Origin: Sialis fuliginosa
Taxonomy: Eukaryota; Arthropoda; Insecta; Megaloptera; Sialidae
DNA length: 64,000 nucleotides
NCBI GenBank assembly: GCA_961205875.1
Contig: OY540810.1
Coordinates: forward strand, 28,210,001-28,274,000
Direction: 5' to 3'
Shown here: positions 59,458 to 64,000 of the stretch, one piece after another
Layout: each line of letters starts with the position of its first letter
Position numbering within the stretch: position 1 is the first letter of the stretch
The notes under the pieces: generated by a model
Told to the model about the DNA's origin: nothing
The model's database searches: none
Seen by the model: the letters and a program-made list of their open reading frames with translations, nothing else
Position numbers and translations under genes: made by a program

Positions 59458-59963
59458 GGTAAAATAAACCTGCATATATATTATATAACAAAAATTTTAA
59501 AGGAACACTTGTATTTTATTTATTTAGTTTTTGGAATTTGATTATAAACGAAAATCATTCACTAGATATATTTTTCCATTTCTTTTGGATTACTGGTAAC
59601 TTCGAATTTCATTTTTTAGTAAGTTCGTATCAAGTCGTGGTAGGTAACAATTTCTTTACAAATATTTTATTTTAATATTAATTTTATTATTTATTTTTAA
59701 AAGCACACTTCAAAACAACATTTCAACTATTATATTATTATTTAGTTTATTTATTTATTTGGTAAAATCTACAGAATCAACAAAAAATAAGTCTTATATT
59801 ATTAATTCAATTGAATTCTGTGACGTAATCATTATATTTTGGTGTCTTTTTTTATTAACAAGGAATATATTCTTTACATTCCTGTTTATTATTATTTTTC
59901 AAGTTTTTGTTTTTGTCCATATATTAGTGAAGGAACTAGCATGATTCACTGAAAAATAAAAGC

Positions 59964-60370
59964 CACTATAGTCTGTTTGATTTAAGATTGCAGTGGTGGG
60001 CGGGAATTAGACGGTATGATTTACACATGCACTATTCTCCCACTAGGCTAACCCATAGAATAAAGATGGTAAGAAGCGATACTCCACGTTAAAAAACTGG
60101 TAATCGTTTTTACATACACTCTAAAATTTGTAAAAAATAAAACTAGCTTTGTATTATGAATATTAGTTTTTTAGTATTCTAATGTCGATAATATAATACA
60201 CATGACAATTTGAATTTAATTGTATTTGTATAAAAGGCAAAATGAATTAGTATTGCGTCAGTGAAAATTGAGTTATTGTGAAACTGCCTGGCGTTTTGCA
60301 CAATCAAGAGCGCGTATTATGCTGCTTATGGTAGGTACCGCTGCAGTCTTAAATGAAACAGACTATAACT
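59964..60370. repeat. Inverted-repeat element (33-bp ends)
   Basis: 59964-59996 (CACTATAGTCTGTTTGATTT...) is the near reverse complement of 60338-60370 (...TCTTAAATGAAACAGACTAT). About 407 bp, non-coding. The arm word CTTAAATGAAACAGA is close to the arms of the palindrome at 41025-41120. Confidence 0.6.
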
Positions 60371-60750
60371 GCATTTATATTGTACTTATGATAACCAATT
60401 AATTGACTGCATTTATTTATTTGTAAATTGTTTTAATTTCATATTTTTGATTGATTATACCTAATAATAAATACTATTTTCATTGTTTATTTATGAAATT
60501 GGTTGTATTGATTTCTAAATGAATCTTTTGCAGTAAGTAATAAAATTGTATGTAATTTTTCCGACATTAACACCTAATACTTTTTTCGTTTTGTTAAGAT
60601 AAAACAAATATTGTGTAATTAGAAAAAAGGAGTAATAACAATTAAATGCAAAAAAGTATCTCTAACATTAAAATTTCAACAAAACATAACCACGACTTGA
60701 TATTTATAATTATTCTAAATCATCATTAACAATATATAGATCCAAACATT

Positions 60751-60821
60751 TATATACAGGGTGTTTCCAAACTAAAACATACATAATTGGTAACTGGCGG
60801 TAACGGGTTACCCTGTATATA
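60751..60821. repeat. 71-bp inverted-end element
   Basis: TATATACAGGGT (60751-60762) and ACCCTGTATATA (60810-60821) are perfect 12-bp inverted ends, typical of mariner-derived MITE remnants. The interior contains GGTAACTGGCGGTAACGGGT and no coding sequence. Confidence 0.5.
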
Positions 60822-61249
60822 TATACAAACATCTCATTAAGTCTTATTGTATATGCAATTGTGTGTTAGCACTTGACATAAATACAGAATGATTTTTAAA
60901 TCTTTAGTATTCTAACTGTGAATTATATTTTTTGATTTTGATATTAGTTGGGGGTGGAGAAGGGGCTTAAGATTATATCTGGAACTCCATGTTTTTGTAT
61001 AGAATTTTAATTAAATTTTGAATTAAATCAAGTGAATAGTTTAAAAATAATTCTGTATAGTTACATTATATCGTCTAATGTGAAAGTGCACCCTTTTTCA
61101 GTTTTATGTAACTCTATTTTCTAAAAATACACACATATATAATATGATTATATAGAATGAATTTAAAAGTTTAGCGTGTTTTGAAAATTTTTTGGAATTA
61201 TTTTACCGCAGTATCAAAATTTATTGGCAATGAAAAATGAAATATAATA

Positions 61250-62260
61250 ATCGTAAAAAAAGGTTAAAAATGATAGAAAGGTGTTTTGAAATAGAAATAA
61301 ATGCATATACATATGTATATACTATATATGCATATATAATGCATATATAGTATAGGTAGAGTTATAGAAAGAGTGTAGAGAAGAAGAAGAATTTTAGAAA
61401 AATGAAAATATGTAGTTTAGTATGAAATAGTTGAAAATAGTTTATGAAATGGAAAAGATTTAAAGACAATGAAAATTTTAGAAAGAAAAGTTTATGAAAA
61501 AACTGTTCCTAGAAAGAAGAAATGTCACACATCACAATTATGAATATGAAGAAAATAACATGAAAAAAATTAAAGGAAAAATAGAAGAAGGACAAATAAA
61601 GATAAGAAGAAAATGTTATTTACGAAAAAGATAGAAAGTTTACAATTAAAAAAAAGATAATTAATCTAGAAATAAATTTATGAAAAAGAAAAAATGATAT
61701 AAAAAAGAAAAGATGATATAAAAAAGAAAAGATGATATAAAAAAGAAAAGATGATATAGAAAAGAAAAAATGATATGAATAGAAAATATGATATAAAAAG
61801 AAAATATGATATTAAAAATAAAAATTATATGAAAAAAGAAAGTGTTATAATACAAATAATGAGTAATAGGAAAATAAATTAATTTAGTTGAATGAGAAAA
61901 AAAATTAATACATGATATGAATACAATTAAAAGTAGAATAATAATAAGTTAAATAAATATTAAAAGTTTTGTAAAATATGAAGAAATAATGAATGAAAAA
62001 TAAAAAATAAAAATATGCGTTTATTAATAAAGAAACTGAAATACTAGAAGATTTTGAATGAAAAAGTTTATAAAGCTGTGAAACAATAATGAATGAAAAA
62101 TAAAAAAAATATGAAATGAATGTATTATGAAAGAGTTAAAAAATAAAAGATTAAAATTTAAAAGTTTTATAAGGTATGAAAAAAAGCCGAAAAAAATGAA
62201 TAAATTAAATTATAAGAAATTGAAATGAAAACTATGGAAAAATAATTATTTACGCTTCTA
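61250..62260 (+). other. Purine-rich, strand-asymmetric tract
   Basis: About 1 kb of plus strand dominated by A and G with few C, built from GAAAA, ATGAAA and AAGAAG words. It includes the 19-bp minisatellite and an alternating ATGCATATA palindrome at 61300-61350. No ORFs on either strand look like protein. Similar shorter stretches follow at 63440-63660 and 63840-63910. Confidence 0.7.
61690..61830 (+). repeat. 19-bp minisatellite
   Basis: GATGATATAAAAAAGAAAA repeated with a strict 19-base period (starts at 61712, 61731, 61750), decaying on both sides into GATATGAATAGAAAATAT-type variants. It generates a meaningless Phe/Ile-rich frame on the minus strand. Confidence 0.85.
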
Positions 62261-63663
62261 TTATAATAAATAGTAAACATAAATAAATATACCATTTTGA
62301 GCATTTTTTATTTTCTACAAAATAGATAATTCAAATTTCAAAACACACTAATTCTTATTTAATTCATCTAAAGAAGGCAACATAGTCAGACTGCAATGCA
62401 CATACGTACATTGTGTGAAATAACCTAATTATCTCTCGCACTGTCTCTCTCTTAATTAACTTGTATTTACAGAGTTTCAACTACACCCAACACTAACCAC
62501 TGGACTAACCGACCCAGCAGCCATATCTGTTTTGAGTAATATATATTATATATTATTTATATACAGACTGTTCAATAATTTGTTTTCATAATTTTCAGCC
62601 TCACTTTTGAATTGTTAATTTGTTAACACGTTCCTTAATTTAATAGTATTTTTTGATATCCAAAAGTCATTTTTTAAGGAATACAATCTTATGATACATA
62701 ATTACTGAACATTATGTACATGCATGCTTTTTATATCAATGTATCTTATAGGTATCGTCAGCATTTAAAATTATTACATAGAACACAGAACCAGAATTTT
62801 ATTATTATTTGATAAAATATAAATATAGAAATTATCTTAGTATAAAATGGGTTATTTAGAATCCAAAGGGGAAAATACACGTTTTTTCTGATGCTAGATG
62901 CAGTATCTATTTTTCATAAAATAGAATACAAATTTTGCGAATAAATTGAAAAATAATTTTTTATTTATTTATATAAATCTTAAAACAGTTTGTACAATCT
63001 AAATTAATTCTTCAATAATAAAATTCTGAAGACCATTCGATATTAATACCCTTAACTGTATCATATTAAATATAATAAATATTTTTTGACATACAATATA
63101 ATATCACACTATGGTTATAACTTTTTTTTATGTAGGTATGTATTTATTTTTGAACACTGAAATACAAATATATATAATATTTTAATAAGGTATGTTTTAT
63201 GAGCATACGCATACGGCCGAACATTTTGTGGGGCACTGGTACGGTTATTTTACAGTATAGAAATGTATATGTGGTTATTGTTCAACAAATATATTAAATA
63301 TAGACAATAAAATGTTTACAATTTATTTTAAATCACTGACGATACTAACAATAAGTTAAAATTTGCGATCAGTTCTAAGAAAAATATATGTTTGAATTTT
63401 TATAAATAAAAGTTGAGCTACTCTGGAATTATGATCATGATAGAGAGTGTAAAATATTAGTAATTTTTGATGAAATTTTAAAGAAAGTAAGAGCAGGTAA
63501 TGAGAAGTACAGTTAAATTAAAACAATGAGATTTAAATGTAGAAAAAGAAAGTGATATTTATATTTTATACATATGTATTAATATATAAAATATGCATGA
63601 CATTTTGAAAGAAAAAGTGATGGTAATTGTGAGAAAGTTAAAATAAATAACGAAGAATTAAAA
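62261..63663. other. AT-rich intergenic sequence
   Basis: No ORF, RNA or element recognised. 62380-62520 is slightly GC-richer without identifiable content. Confidence 0.45.
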
Positions 63664-63671
63664 TAATGATG

Positions 63672-63830
63672 CAGTGGCGCACCCAAGGTTTTTTTTAAAG
63701 GGTCCCCCCCCCCCCGAATTTGCCATTGTACATTATTTAATTTAACAATTGTGATATATAAAAAATAGGTACCTACATATAATTTTCAAAAACAATTTAT
63801 CCCCCCGGATTTTTTCTGGGTGCGCCACTG
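63672..63830. mobile_element. hAT MITE with 14-bp perfect ends
   Basis: CAGTGGCGCACCCA at the left and TGGGTGCGCCACTG at the right are perfect inverted repeats. Flanks TAATGATG (63664-63671) and TTATGATG (63831-63838) match at 7 of 8. 159 bp containing an 11-12 base C run and no ORF. Confidence 0.85.
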
Positions 63831-64000
63831 TTATGATGATATGATAAAAAAAGAAAATTACAATGATAAGAAATATGAAATAAGCGACGATTTAAGAAGA
63901 AGAATTTTTAAAAATATTTTAAATGATAATCAAAATTTCCAGAATATCTTATTACTTTAAAAATATTGTATTTTTCTTGACTGATCACATCCAAATAAAA

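Noticed and set aside
61661..61855. 64-residue Phe/Ile-rich minus-strand frame resembling a membrane protein
   Set aside because: Direct product of the 19-bp minisatellite and purine-rich tract.
1..64000. CRISPR array, operon or other prokaryotic system
   Set aside because: Spliced eukaryotic gene, MITEs and base composition show an animal nuclear genome. The tandem repeats found have no uniform spacers.

Overview
This looks like an AT-rich insect nuclear genome segment (GC clearly low by eye, not computed). The only intact protein-coding gene I can support has eight short coding exons with canonical GT-AG introns. It is surrounded by about 58 kb of repeat-filled intergenic DNA. The transposon repertoire (hAT-type elements with 8-bp target duplications, pogo/Tc1-like ends, a decayed mariner-like transposase, an RTE/SINE-type tail) and the frequent TAGGTACCTAT-type words suggest a hemipteran, most likely an aphid or relative. 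That placement is inference. There are no bacterial operons, CRISPR arrays, rRNA genes or convincing tRNA genes.

Layout. Positions 1-19300: AT-rich intergenic DNA with scattered repeats, including a dispersed family rich in CGTCTCG words, two tandem duplications (4435-4754, 14184-14813), small hAT elements with target duplications (9220-9509, 16608-16831) and a GC-richer island at 18200-18450. Positions 19300-23300: a nest of transposons, with pogo-like ends at 19349 and 22796 enclosing a palindromic element that was itself split by a hAT element, followed by a GC-rich island carrying a perfect RFX-type X-box. Positions 23300-37800: more repeats, including two long foldbacks (25609-26384, 30854-31419), a hAT element with a perfect 8-bp duplication (32540-32805), a pogo-like remnant (35802-36193) and a promoter-like GC-rich island near 29650-29820. 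Positions 37800-49300: an element with GC hairpins and duplicated E-box/CCAAT modules, a broken Tc1/mariner-like transposase (42542-43013), a foldback with arms of about 300 bp (43117-44044) and a nested inverted-repeat element with perfect 36-bp ends (46776-48084).

Positions 49300-56000: the gene, D2HGDH, encoding mitochondrial D-2-hydroxyglutarate dehydrogenase (512 residues, plus strand, exons joined 49858-55242). It has a GC-rich upstream stretch with two ETS-type CACTTCCG motifs, a probable 5' UTR intron and several AATAAA signals downstream. Its last intron is mostly made of repeats shared with other parts of the window. Positions 56000-64000: AT-rich intergenic DNA with further hAT and foldback elements and about 1 kb of strongly purine-biased sequence (61250-62260) containing a 19-bp minisatellite.

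The enzyme oxidises D-2-hydroxyglutarate to 2-oxoglutarate in mitochondria and passes electrons, through its FAD, to the electron-transfer flavoprotein. There is no second gene for it to work with here. I found no convincing undescribed system. The most unusual items are the long foldbacks (possible hairpin-RNA sources), the nested insertions, the orphan promoter-like islands and two substitutions at conserved positions in the D2HGDH active-site region.
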